A stretch of DNA of 16,782 nt from CAZJHX01 sp964545715 (lineage in GTDB: Bacteria > Myxococcota_A > UBA9042 > GCA-2863065). The notes beneath the pieces are model-generated. The model was given only the letters and a program-made list of their open reading frames with translations. It was not told the origin of the DNA and searched no databases. The stretch spans positions 1-16,782 of the forward strand of contig CAZJHX010000202.1 in NCBI GenBank assembly GCA_964545715.1. The letters run 5' to 3'. The translations under genes were made by a program, and so were the position numbers. The number at the start of each line of letters is the position of its first letter. Positions within the stretch are counted from its first letter, which is position 1. Below are positions 1 to 7,279 of this stretch, piece by piece.

Positions 1-3
1 GAG

Positions 4-54
4 GAGGTACAGGACCGAGGCGATCTTCAACACACCACTTGACGGGACACTAAC
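4..54 (+). repeat. Left copy of a 51-bp terminal inverted repeat, probable IS end
   Basis: These 51 bases are an exact reverse complement of 16732-16782, checked base by base. Homology stops sharply at base 54 on this side and at 16732 on the other, as expected where an insertion sequence meets unique DNA. The inner end reads CTTGACGGGACACTAAC. No transposase lies inside the window, so the element body would extend outward to the left. A family of the IS256/Mutator type is possible from the look of the end, but this is a guess. TTGACG at 39-44 points inward and could act as a -35 box, but no good -10 follows at 16-18 bp. Confidence 0.75.
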
Positions 55-76
55 ATTCTGTTGGGGTGCGAATATC

Positions 77-2128
77 ATGATGGTGCCTCACGAACGGTCT
101 GTTCTGCCTCTGGGGGAGCTCGCGAGAGTGCGCGCGGAGGCGCTCTTTGTCGGTCGCCACGACGAGCTGGCCGTCATCGAGAGCACGTTCGAGGCCGATC
201 GCTGGCCGCACCAAATCCTGTTCATCAGCGGCCCGCGCGGCATCGGAAAGACAACACTACTCACCCACTGCAGGGAGCTGGCGCGCGCGCACGCGATCCC
301 CTTTCACCTGATCACGGCCGCATCCCACGACCCGGCGACGCCCGCGTTGCGCGATGAGCTCAGAGCGCTGCTCCGAACGACCAAGCGAACGGTTGTATTG
401 CTGGACGACTACGACCGGCTGCAGCCCTTACAAAACTGGCTGGAGGACGACTGGATCCCTCGCCTGCCCGCCTGCATCCTGCTGATCACCGCCAGCTTGC
501 ACCGCTACACCAAACAGTTCGACAGCGCCGCCTGGTGGCTGCCGCTCGTCCGCCCTATGCCGCTGGACCCGCTCACACGGGCCGAGTCGCAGAAGGTGCT
601 AAGAAACCTCCGGGTGCCCGAGTCGGCGCACGCGGCGATCGTGGCTTTTGCGGGCGGACACCCCGCCGCGCTTGCCCGAATCGCGTCGCTGCTACGCAGT
701 CACGGCGGCAAACGCTTCGACCCGACGGACCACCTGGAGTTCCAGCGCGCACTCACCGCCGAAGCGCTGGAAGAAGTGGCGGAAGACCTCGTGCCGGCCG
801 TCGAGGCGCTGGCGGTGGCGGGGGGGCTGACGCCGGCCCTGCTCAGCGAGCTGCTGGACGTCACCAACAGCGACGTGGTCTATCAGAGACTCGCCAACCT
901 GGCCTTTGTGCGGCCCATTCCGTCCGGTATCGACTGCATCGGGGCGGTGAGGAACGCCATCGCCCTGGAGGTCGCCTGGCGAGACCGCGATCGCCATCAG
1001 GAGCTGGTGCGGCGCGCGTTTCGTTTTCGAGCCCGCCACATGAGCATCTCGGTGGGCGCGGCCCAGAGCCACGTCACCGCGGGACTGCTTCGTCTGCTGC
1101 AGAACGAGCCCTCCGTGGCGCCCTATCTGGACTGGGAGCATCTGGCCCACGGCCGCTTCAACGCTGTCGTACCAGAGGACTTCGACGTGATCGTGCAGTC
1201 CGCCCGTGCCCACGAGGGCGAGGCATCGGCGGACCTGATCCGACGTTGGGCGGACGTCATGCCGACAGCCTTTGAGGTCATCCGGCGCGGCACCCGTCCT
1301 ACGGCTTGGATGATGATGATGGCCGTCGGCGAAGAGGTTCCGAGCGACTGGCCCGACGACCCGGTGGTGACGGCTGCCCGCGACTTCTTCAACGACAAAC
1401 CGCTACGCTCCGGCGAGCAGGCCTTGCTGCTGAGAGCGTGGATGGCGGTTGACACATATCAGAGCGTGTCGGCTGGTCAGACGGCGATTCTGCGCGAGAC
1501 TTCGCGCGCCGTGCTTCGATCGCCGGGATGCGCTGCGCTGCTGGTCGCGGCCCGCGATGCCGAAGCGTGGGCGGCTCCGCTCAGGTTCTTCGGCAGCGCC
1601 GACCCTGCGATCGAGGCGTCCGTGGGGGAGCATCAGTGCGCCGTTTTCGGCATCGATTGGCGGCGCTGGGTGGCCTCGAGCTGGGAGTCCACGCTGGCCG
1701 CGCCGACCCGCCCTCTCAGCAGCGCACCACACGAGCTGCGGGCCCGTGTAATAACCGAAGACGACTTCAAGGCCGCGGTGCGGGTCGCGCTCAAGCACTT
1801 CAACGACCCCGACGAGCTACGCACGAGCCCGCTGATGGAGTGCAGGGTGACCCTGGAGGTCGAGCGCCGCACGCACGCCGACCGAGAGGACGCGCTGCGA
1901 ACCGCCATCGGCGACTCGGCCATGGCGCTGCAGAACGACCCCAGAACCGTCCGCTATTACCGCGCGATCCGAGACTTCTGGTTGAGCCCGCGCGGCACGC
2001 AGCAGGCCGTTGCCAAAGAACTGGGAGTCCCCTTCAGCACCTTTCGACGCCACCTCTCCCGCGGCGCGGACCTGGTGGCGCGGACACTGTGGAAACGGGA
2101 AGTCCCCCACCTCAGGTACGCCGACTAG
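77..2128 (+). CDS. STAND-type AAA ATPase with C-terminal helix-turn-helix, putative regulator
   Basis: The 683-residue product opens with the LFVGR-type lead-in of STAND/AAA_16 ATPases (residues 23-27). Walker A GPRGIGKT follows at 52-59, Walker B VVLLDDYD at 106-113 and a sensor-like ILLITAS strand near 133. The middle is helical and has no motif I can name. The last 50 residues form a helix-turn-helix (about 638-668, PFSTFRRHLSRG), seen in a family of uncharacterised bacterial ATPases that end in LPFSTYRRHL-like sequence. It is therefore probably an ATP-switched DNA-binding protein. It lacks GAFTGA and so is not a sigma-54 enhancer-binding protein. ATG at 77 and ATG at 80 are both possible starts; there is no clear ribosome binding site. 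An IS-like end lies only 22 bp upstream, so the native promoter is probably lost. Confidence 0.85.
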   Translation: MMVPHERSVLPLGELARVRAEALFVGRHDELAVIESTFEADRWPHQILFISGPRGIGKTTLLTHCRELARAHAIPFHLITAASHDPATPALRDELRALLRTTKRTVVLLDDYDRLQPLQNWLEDDWIPRLPACILLITASLHRYTKQFDSAAWWLPLVRPMPLDPLTRAESQKVLRNLRVPESAHAAIVAFAGGHPAALARIASLLRSHGGKRFDPTDHLEFQRALTAEALEEVAEDLVPAVEALAVAGGLTPALLSELLDVTNSDVVYQRLANLAFVRPIPSGIDCIGAVRNAIALEVAWRDRDRHQELVRRAFRFRARHMSISVGAAQSHVTAGLLRLLQNEPSVAPYLDWEHLAHGRFNAVVPEDFDVIVQSARAHEGEASADLIRRWADVMPTAFEVIRRGTRPTAWMMMMAVGEEVPSDWPDDPVVTAARDFFNDKPLRSGEQALLLRAWMAVDTYQSVSAGQTAILRETSRAVLRSPGCAALLVAARDAEAWAAPLRFFGSADPAIEASVGEHQCAVFGIDWRRWVASSWESTLAAPTRPLSSAPHELRARVITEDDFKAAVRVALKHFNDPDELRTSPLMECRVTLEVERRTHADREDALRTAIGDSAMALQNDPRTVRYYRAIRDFWLSPRGTQQAVAKELGVPFSTFRRHLSRGADLVARTLWKREVPHLRYAD

Positions 2129-2173
2129 ACCTCGCCGCCAGGGTCCTGAAGTGCTCACCATCGGGTCGCCGTG

Positions 2174-2200
2174 GGCGGCTTTGTCCCGAATGGGGCCGCC
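2174..2200 (+). terminator. Weak candidate hairpin terminator after the STAND gene
   Basis: GGCGGC at 2174-2179 can pair with GCCGCC at 2195-2200 across a 15-base loop, 45 bp after the stop codon. Only a short GGTTT follows, not a T-run. It could equally be a chance GC-rich stem. Confidence 0.25.
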
Positions 2201-2271
2201 GGTTTACCAATTGCGTCCCGCGCAACGCGCACTGTGGCGCCGTAAGTTGGCGAGACGCCATCTCCGGGCAA

Positions 2272-2287
2272 GCTGACCTGCGTCAGC
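2272..2287. promoter_or_regulatory. Palindrome GCTGAC-N4-GTCAGC, candidate activator/operator site
   Basis: GCTGACCTGCGTCAGC is a perfect inverted repeat with 6-bp arms and a 4-base centre. It lies about 200 bp upstream of the sigma-54-like promoter at 2490, within the usual enhancer range. A similar sequence, GCTGACATGGATCAGG, occurs at 5492-5507 between two other such promoters. A role as a hairpin is an alternative. Confidence 0.35.
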
Positions 2288-2489
2288 CTTCTCGACGGGG
2301 CTCTGGCGGCTCAAATTACCCGTTCTGCGGCTGCGGGGTTGAGGCGCCCCCGAGTTTCCCCGATACCCGCTCATTCGGGTGTCATCCGGTGAGGCAACGC
2401 GCCCCATGCGGGACACAATCGGCTGGGACAAATGCGGGACCCCGCCGGCCATCCTCCGGGCCGGGGCGAGCGGCCGCGCACAGGGGCGC

Positions 2490-2505
2490 TGGTGCACGTC
2501 TTGCA
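2490..2505 (+). promoter_or_regulatory. Sigma-54-like promoter for the USP pair
   Basis: TGGTGCACGTCTTGCA has GG (2491-2492) and GC (2503-2504) in -24/-12 spacing, a perfect TTGCA -12 element and a partial -24 element (4 of 7). The predicted start of transcription is about 2516, giving a 33-nt leader with AAAGGTGG. The site is also a perfect inverted repeat, TGGTGCA-cgtct-TGCACCA (2490-2508), so an operator is an alternative reading. Confidence 0.55.
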
Positions 2506-2548
2506 CCACTCACGGGTGGTTCAACGGCCTACGAAAGGTGGACTGAAC

Positions 2549-3484
2549 ATGACGCGCCCGAGCGAAAACAGCCTCGACACCGGCGAGCAACAGGTTGTGC
2601 GAAAAGCAATTCTGCTGACGACGGACTTCAGCAACCTCGCACAGCAGGCGTACCCACACGCGGCCTACATGGCCAAGCGGCTGGGACTGCCCCTACGCCT
2701 GATCTATGTGGTGGATCGAACGATTCACTTCAATCCCGGAGAGATCGCCGCCCACGAAGCGTGGGTATGGAACGTGGTCCAGACGTTCCGGCAGCGGCTG
2801 GAGGATACCGCCGCGGTCCTCACCGAGCGCTTCGGCGTCGAGACGCAGGCGTACGTGTTGCCGGGCCGGATCGTCGCCGACATTCTGGCCGAAGCCACCG
2901 CCAACGCCGCGATGATCGTCACCGCCAGCCATGGCTACAGCGGCCACCGCTCGCTCTTCCTGGGCTCAACCGCCAGCGCGCTGGTCCAGCTGAGCCCGAT
3001 CCCCGTCCTGGTGATCAAGGAGAAGACGCCACCACGAAGTGTGGAGCACGCGCTATTCGCGACCAATCTGGACGAGGTCAGCCGCCGCGCGCTGGACCAG
3101 TTCATCCCTCTGGCCCGGACGCTGGGCCTGTCCGCGGAGGTGCTGTACGTCGAGGCTGAGCCCACGCTCCTGGCCATGGTCCGCAAGGAGGCAGCGCTGA
3201 TGCCGCCGACCGGAGGCAGAGCCGCCCGCCTGAAGTGGATCCGCGAGCAGCTGGCCGGCATGACCGAGCAGCTGACCAACGCCGGAATCAAGAATACGTC
3301 GCTCGTGGAGCCCGCCGCGCGAGCGGCGCCTCTGATCTGCAGCCGAGCCGTGGAAACCGACGCGGACGTGATCGTGGTCGCGAGTCACGGCCGGGGTAAG
3401 CTCTCCAAGGCCTGGATGGGCAGCGTCGCCGACGAGGTGCTGCGACGCGCCGACCGTCCGGTCCTGGTGTTGAAGCCGGTCTAG
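2549..3484 (+). CDS. Tandem universal stress protein, subtype A
   Basis: The 311-residue protein has two USP (UspA-fold) domains, about 18-158 and 165-311. USP domains bind ATP or act as dimerising stress modulators in the cytoplasm. Both domains keep the loop SHG-N9-GS: SHGYSGHRSLFLGS near 126 and SHGRGKLSKAWMGS near 277, the pattern of ATP-binding USPs. The frame is open from 2432, but ATG 2549 is chosen because AAAGGTGG lies 7 bases before it and the sequence upstream looks non-coding. The next USP starts one base after this stop, so the two are co-transcribed. By eye it most resembles the USP at 6377-7279: both start ILLTTDFS or VLLTTDFS and have a long helical insert rich in W/V after strand 2. 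Confidence 0.93.
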   Translation: MTRPSENSLDTGEQQVVRKAILLTTDFSNLAQQAYPHAAYMAKRLGLPLRLIYVVDRTIHFNPGEIAAHEAWVWNVVQTFRQRLEDTAAVLTERFGVETQAYVLPGRIVADILAEATANAAMIVTASHGYSGHRSLFLGSTASALVQLSPIPVLVIKEKTPPRSVEHALFATNLDEVSRRALDQFIPLARTLGLSAEVLYVEAEPTLLAMVRKEAALMPPTGGRAARLKWIREQLAGMTEQLTNAGIKNTSLVEPAARAAPLICSRAVETDADVIVVASHGRGKLSKAWMGSVADEVLRRADRPVLVLKPV

Positions 3485-3485
3485 C

Positions 3486-4382
3486 ATGTATCGCCGAATC
3501 CTCATCCCACTGGACGGCTCGCGGCACGCAGAGGCCGTGTTTACTCAGCTGCACCCGCTGCTGGTCGTTTCGGGGGCGCGGCCCATTCTGCTCGGTGCGA
3601 TTCGCTCGCAAGACGAGCACGTCTCCGCCAGAGAGTACCTCGACGGGGTGCGCGCCCGACTGCTCGACTGTGGGGCCCACGCGCGCGTCGATGTGCGGCG
3701 CGGCCGTCCCGCGGAGGCGATTCTGGAGGCGTGCCACAAATACGAGGCGGACCTGATCGCGATGGCCTCCCACGGTCACACGGGGCTGGAGCGGCTGGTC
3801 TTCGGGTCCACCACCGAGCGGCTGCTCCGTCAGAGCCGGGTGCCGTTGCTGGTCGTCAAGTCCGACGTACGCCGACCGGGTCCGGCCGACGTGGGGGCAG
3901 CCCTGCCGATGGCCGCGATGACCTGGCGTGACGTCCTGGTCCCGCTGGACGGGTCCGTCAACTCGGAGCAGGCGCTGGGCCCGGCGCTTGACATGGCCGG
4001 TATCGCGTGCGGCCGCCTGCACCTGCTTCACGCCGTGCCGCCGGTGCCCATGACCAGCTTCGGGGGCCAGGCACAGCGACTGCGGAACGCCTCGGACCCA
4101 CCGGATTACCTGCCAAAGCTGGCCGCTGAGCTCGCGGGCAGCGCGGCCGAGGTCCGAACCGCCACGGTCGAAGGCGCGACGCTGCAGAGCATCGAGCGCT
4201 ACATCGCCGACCACGGCATCAGCCTGGTCGTCATGACGACACACGGGCGCAGCGGGCTGGGCCGCTTCCTGCTGGGCTCGTTTGCCGAGACGGTACTACG
4301 GACCGTCAACACGCCGATCCTGCTGCACCGCATCACCGGCGACTCGCTCGACCTCTCTGAGCCGGTGTCGTCTCCGCAGTAA
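3486..4382 (+). CDS. Tandem universal stress protein, subtype B
   Basis: The 298-residue protein has two USP domains, about 1-132 and 146-285. It opens with MYRRILIPLDGS, a standard USP first strand with the Asp that contacts adenine nucleotides. The nucleotide loops SHGHTGLERLVFGS (near 93) and THGRSGLGRFLLGS (near 250) are intact, so ATP binding is likely in both halves. The ATG comes one base after the previous stop with no good ribosome site of its own, implying translational coupling. The last 50 bp overlap the tail of the convergent M50 gene; the segment after LLHRI is poorly conserved in look and probably arose as antisense of that gene. Nearest relatives here are the USPs at 7276 and 11152. 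Confidence 0.93.
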   Translation: MYRRILIPLDGSRHAEAVFTQLHPLLVVSGARPILLGAIRSQDEHVSAREYLDGVRARLLDCGAHARVDVRRGRPAEAILEACHKYEADLIAMASHGHTGLERLVFGSTTERLLRQSRVPLLVVKSDVRRPGPADVGAALPMAAMTWRDVLVPLDGSVNSEQALGPALDMAGIACGRLHLLHAVPPVPMTSFGGQAQRLRNASDPPDYLPKLAAELAGSAAEVRTATVEGATLQSIERYIADHGISLVVMTTHGRSGLGRFLLGSFAETVLRTVNTPILLHRITGDSLDLSEPVSSPQ

Positions 4383-5439
4383 TCGCGCGAAGTCGAGCCA
4401 GCGGCATCAGGTTGTCCGCCGTAAGCAGGCCAATGAACCGGCCCTGGTCGACCACGCCGATAGCGCTCGCCCCCGAGAAGGCGCTCAGCGCATCGGAGAC
4501 CGGGACTGTCGCCTCCAGCGTCACCGGCAGGCGGGTCAGCGCAGCTCCGATAGGGCTGTCCGGGCCGTGCACCGATGCCGCCTCGAGCAGCTCGTTTCGG
4601 TGGACCAGCCCAAGCAGCCGTCCGCCGACCACGACCGGCATCTCGCGCTGAAAACAGGTCATCAGCAGCTCCGCCGACGCGGCGATCGACAGCTGCGGCG
4701 CCGCAACGATCACGTCGCGTATCACCACGTCGCCCACGGTCAGTCCAGCCGTGGCTGCGGCCAGCTCGGAAGACATCTTCTCCGCTTCGGCCCCGAAGAT
4801 GACGAAGACCCCGATGAAGACCAGAAAGATGTTGCCGACGAGCCCCAGAAATACCAGCCCCGCCCCCATGACCTTGCCCACGGCGGCAGCGAACCGGGTC
4901 GCCTTGACCGGGGAGATGACCATCGAGAGCAGCGCGCGCAGCGCCCGCCCACCATCCAGGGGGAACGCCGGCAGCAGGTTGAACAGGCCGAGCATCGCGT
5001 TGACGACGGCCATCGTCGGCAGCAGCGCCCCCGACTGCAGCGTCTCCACCGAGAAGCCGGCTTCGCCGTAGAGAGCGTGCGTCAGCGGGATGAGCACCAG
5101 CGCCAGCACAAAGTTCACGGCGGGACCGGCCAACGCCACCATCAGCTCCTCCGACGGGCGCTCGGGCATCCGCTCCAGCCGGGCGACCCCGCCGATGGGC
5201 AGCAGCACGATGTCGCGTGTCCCGACGCCGAAGCGCCGGGCCGCCAGGGCGTGGCCGAGCTCGTGAAGCACCACGATGACGAACAGCAGCGCGACGAGCA
5301 GCGAGGAGCCGACGAAGCCGGCCATGCCCACACCTGAGCGCACCGAGCGCCAGGCGATGTAGGGCACCAGCAGAAGGAAGCTCGCATGGATGCGAACGTC
5401 GATCCCAAATACGCGTCCAAGCGACCAGCTCCACCGCAT
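4333..5439 (-). CDS. Membrane site-2 protease (M50) with C-terminal CBS domain pair
   Basis: This is a 368-residue intramembrane zinc metalloprotease of the Rip3/SpoIVFB-like group. Zinc ligands are visible in HELGH (59-63) and in the later membrane segment NLLPAFPLDGG (Asp162). Hydrophobic segments lie near 19-30, 41-63, 99-123, 139-156 and 185-220. The rest (about 235-360) looks like two CBS modules, which bind adenine nucleotides and could gate the protease. Such enzymes cut membrane-anchored regulators. The frame is open to 5499, but ATG 5439 gives the family-typical start MRWSWSLGRVFGIDV. No ribosome site precedes it, and a sigma-54-like promoter sits so close that the mRNA would be almost leaderless. 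It is divergent from a USP gene and overlaps the USP at 3486 tail-to-tail by 50 bp. Substrate unknown. Confidence 0.92.
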   Translation of the reverse strand: MRWSWSLGRVFGIDVRIHASFLLLVPYIAWRSVRSGVGMAGFVGSSLLVALLFVIVVLHELGHALAARRFGVGTRDIVLLPIGGVARLERMPERPSEELMVALAGPAVNFVLALVLIPLTHALYGEAGFSVETLQSGALLPTMAVVNAMLGLFNLLPAFPLDGGRALRALLSMVISPVKATRFAAAVGKVMGAGLVFLGLVGNIFLVFIGVFVIFGAEAEKMSSELAAATAGLTVGDVVIRDVIVAAPQLSIAASAELLMTCFQREMPVVVGGRLLGLVHRNELLEAASVHGPDSPIGAALTRLPVTLEATVPVSDALSAFSGASAIGVVDQGRFIGLLTADNLMPLARLRAITAETTPAQRGRASRR

Positions 5440-5452
5440 GGCGAGTCTAACG

Positions 5453-5468
5453 TGCAACGCCCGGACCA
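5453..5468 (-). promoter_or_regulatory. Sigma-54-like promoter for the M50-CBS protease
   Basis: Read on the minus strand, TGGTCCGGGCGTTGCA matches 5 of 7 bases at -24 and all 5 at -12, with correct spacing. The predicted transcript begins near 5442, three bases before ATG 5439. Confidence 0.55.
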
Positions 5469-5491
5469 CTTGGCACCGGTGTAGAGGCGGC

Positions 5492-5507
5492 GCTGACATG
5501 GATCAGG
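5492..5507. promoter_or_regulatory. Imperfect palindrome GCTGAC-N5-TCAGG between divergent promoters
   Basis: GCTGACATGGATCAGG resembles the perfect palindrome at 2272-2287 (12 of 16 positions identical). It sits between the divergent sigma-54-like promoters at 5453-5468 and 5522-5537. It may be a shared regulator site, but two occurrences are thin evidence. Confidence 0.3.
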
Positions 5508-5521
5508 GGCCCCGGGTCGGC

Positions 5522-5537
5522 TGGTCTGAATCCTGCC
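5522..5537 (+). promoter_or_regulatory. Weak sigma-54-like promoter for the USP at 5551
   Basis: TGGTCTGAATCCTGCC keeps GG and GC at correct spacing but matches only 4 of 7 at -24 and 3 of 5 at -12. Its -24 half TGGTCTG is identical to that of the promoter at 11101-11116, which supports it. Predicted start of transcription near 5548, three bases before the ATG. Confidence 0.42.
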
Positions 5538-5550
5538 TGTCTCTCAGGAC

Positions 5551-6435
5551 ATGAGCGGACATATCACCGTTGGACTGAGCGGCGAATCCGACTGGCGGGA
5601 CCTGGGCGAGACCGTTGCGCAGGTCGCCGTGGGGCTGGACGCCGCCGTGCGCCTGGTGCACGTCGGTGAGCGCGAGCCGGCGCGCGACACCGAACGCTGG
5701 CTGGCTTCAGTCCGCTCCTGGTACCGGGCGCGCGGCGTCCAGCGGGTCGACGCGCACTGGGTGGAAGGCGACGCCGAGAAGGTGCTGGTGCGCGCCGCTG
5801 AGGACCCAGGGGCCCTCATGCTGGCGCTCGGGGCGACCGACCTGCGCACCCGCCGCCGCGGCACGGTGGGGGGCACGACGGTGCATGTGCTGCGCAAGTC
5901 CCAGATCCCGGTGTTGGTGGTGCCCTGGGGGGCGCCCACGCGGCCGCGGAGGCTGACGTCGCTGGTGTACCCGGCCGACTTCTCACAGCGGTGTGAGCGA
6001 GGCCTGGCCCAGGCCGGGAGGCTGGCGAAGAGCTTGGACGCCGACCTGCATCTCGTACACGTGTACCAGCCGTTGGCGGGCATTCGTCTGTGGCTGGACG
6101 ACGCGGATAGCGGCCCCCACACGCCGTACGCCGATGATGAGGAGCTCGCAGCGCTTCGAGACCGCCTGGAGGACGTGACTGTGCCTCACGCGCCGCGTGT
6201 CCACCGGCAGGTCGTGTTGCACCGCAGCCACGCGCTGGCCATCGTCGAGCATGCGGCGGCGCTGGAGACGGACCTCATCGTCATGCCGTCGCATGGACGC
6301 GGCGCCATCGGCAGCCTGCTGCTCGGCAGCGTGACAGAGAACGTACTGCGACTGGCGGATCGCCCCGTGCTGGTGCTCAAGCCTCTTCTTCCGGTGGCCG
6401 GAAGATCAGCACCGGGACCTGCGCTCTTCGAATGA
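5551..6435 (+). CDS. Tandem universal stress protein, subtype C, degenerate first domain
   Basis: The 294-residue protein has two USP domains, about 1-132 and 138-281. Domain 1 (MSGHITVGLSGES) lost the nucleotide loop: where SHG-N9-GS should stand, near residue 93, it reads GATDLRTRRRGTVGGT. Domain 2 keeps SHGRGAIGSLLLGS near 245. The architecture suggests one silent and one ATP-competent half. There is no well-spaced ribosome site before ATG 5551 (AGGA almost touches it). The C-terminal 16 or so residues after VLVLKP overlap, in antisense, the end of the USP at 6377-7279 and look non-conserved. Closest relative in the window is the USP at 8207-9064, which shares the degenerate domain 1 and a WLDD motif in domain 2. 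Confidence 0.9.
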   Translation: MSGHITVGLSGESDWRDLGETVAQVAVGLDAAVRLVHVGEREPARDTERWLASVRSWYRARGVQRVDAHWVEGDAEKVLVRAAEDPGALMLALGATDLRTRRRGTVGGTTVHVLRKSQIPVLVVPWGAPTRPRRLTSLVYPADFSQRCERGLAQAGRLAKSLDADLHLVHVYQPLAGIRLWLDDADSGPHTPYADDEELAALRDRLEDVTVPHAPRVHRQVVLHRSHALAIVEHAAALETDLIVMPSHGRGAIGSLLLGSVTENVLRLADRPVLVLKPLLPVAGRSAPGPALFE

Positions 6436-7279
6436 CCTCCTCGGTCACGCTGCCCAGGAAGAAGTGCTGCACGCGTGAATAGCGATGAGCGGGCATCACG
6501 ATGAGACCGGCGCCGATCTCATCAGCGCGCTCGACGATGCCGATCGCGGGGCGCACCAACTCAGCGACATACCCGGACGAGTTGATCCCCTGTCCGTGAG
6601 CGACCGCCGTGAGCTCGTCCATCTGCTCGTTGGCGATGCGCACGCGGTCTCGCAGAACCTTGCCGAGCGCCTCCTCGCCCCACAGCATGCCGGCGGCGCC
6701 GTAGCCGGGGTCGACCGCGTGCATCACTTCCACGTCGGCGCCGAACACAATAGGCCACTTCAGCGCCTTCAGCAGCGCATGATATGCGCCGGTCGACGGC
6801 ACGGGGATCAGGCATTTATCGTACGGCCGGTCCGGCGTGTCGCGACCGACCACCAGCATCGGCACCGGGGTAGACCGAATCACCTTGTACGCGCAGCTGC
6901 CCAGCAGGAATCGTGCTACAGCGCCGTAACCGTGGGTGCTGATCACGCCCGCGACCGCACCGTTCTCCAGCTCCCGCAGGATCTCCCGCCAAGGCGACCC
7001 GGCGCGGTAGACGGTCTCGACCGCCACACCCAGCTCGTTGAGCGTCGCCACAATACTTTCCAGGCGCTTCTCAACCAGATCCGTGACCCGCCACTCCCAG
7101 GTGGTGTTGGGCACGAAGCGCTCCGCCTCCCCGGTTGTGAATGCCTCGATAACGTGGAGGACACGAATCGGCAGCCCCAGCGCCTTGGCGAGACGAGCCG
7201 CATGCGGGATCGCGCGGTCCCCAAACTCGCTGAAGTCCGTGGTCAGCAGAACGTATTGCTCATGTGTGTCGGTCGTCAT
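6377..7279 (-). CDS. Tandem universal stress protein, subtype A
   Basis: The 300-residue protein has two USP domains, about 8-150 and 155-295. Domain 1 has an intact loop, THGYGAVARFLLGS (near 111). Domain 2 reads AHRYSRVQHFFLGS (near 259), with Arg in place of the loop glycine, so its ATP binding is doubtful. It is the last gene of a four-gene minus-strand operon: its ATG overlaps the TGA of the upstream USP by 4 bp (ATGA, 7276-7279), which implies translational coupling. The end overlaps the convergent USP at 5551 by 59 bp. It pairs with the USP at 2549 by sequence look. Confidence 0.93.
   Translation of the reverse strand: MTTDTHEQYVLLTTDFSEFGDRAIPHAARLAKALGLPIRVLHVIEAFTTGEAERFVPNTTWEWRVTDLVEKRLESIVATLNELGVAVETVYRAGSPWREILRELENGAVAGVISTHGYGAVARFLLGSCAYKVIRSTPVPMLVVGRDTPDRPYDKCLIPVPSTGAYHALLKALKWPIVFGADVEVMHAVDPGYGAAGMLWGEEALGKVLRDRVRIANEQMDELTAVAHGQGINSSGYVAELVRPAIGIVERADEIGAGLIVMPAHRYSRVQHFFLGSVTEEVIRRAQVPVLIFRPPEEEA

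Larger units (their letters stand above)
2129..2548. other. 420-bp intergenic regulatory region
   Basis: This is the only gap above 300 bp. It holds a weak hairpin after the STAND gene (2174-2200), a perfect 6-bp-arm palindrome (2272-2287), and GGGAC-containing repeats at 2407-2415, 2424-2430 and 2433-2441. Inverted copies lie at 2180-2188 and 2211-2221. A sigma-54-like promoter sits at 2490-2505 and a ribosome binding site AAAGGTGG just before the USP start. Open frames crossing it are shadow frames with no recognisable protein. A long leader upstream of a sigma-54 promoter is where enhancer sites normally lie. Confidence 0.6.

Noticed and set aside
77..2128. The first STAND protein as the sigma-54 activator of the cluster
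   Set aside because: It lacks GAFTGA and the enhancer-binding AAA+ layout; its Walker motifs belong to the STAND/AAA_16 type. It may still regulate, but not as a classical bEBP.
2129..2548. Small genes inside the intergenic gap (for example 2204-2509 minus, 2010-2276 plus)
   Set aside because: There is no ribosome site and no recognisable motif, and the composition is typical of GC-rich shadow frames. Regulatory content explains the gap better.
1528..3159. Long open frame of 543 codons crossing the STAND end, the gap and the first USP
   Set aside because: It is out of frame with two well-supported genes, is rich in R/G/A/P, has no domain motif and results from high GC. The frames of the STAND and USP genes explain the DNA.
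4199..5434. 411-codon minus-strand frame overlapping the M50 gene
   Set aside because: It is a shifted shadow of the M50 gene, with no membrane segments or HExxH; the other frame encodes a complete protease.
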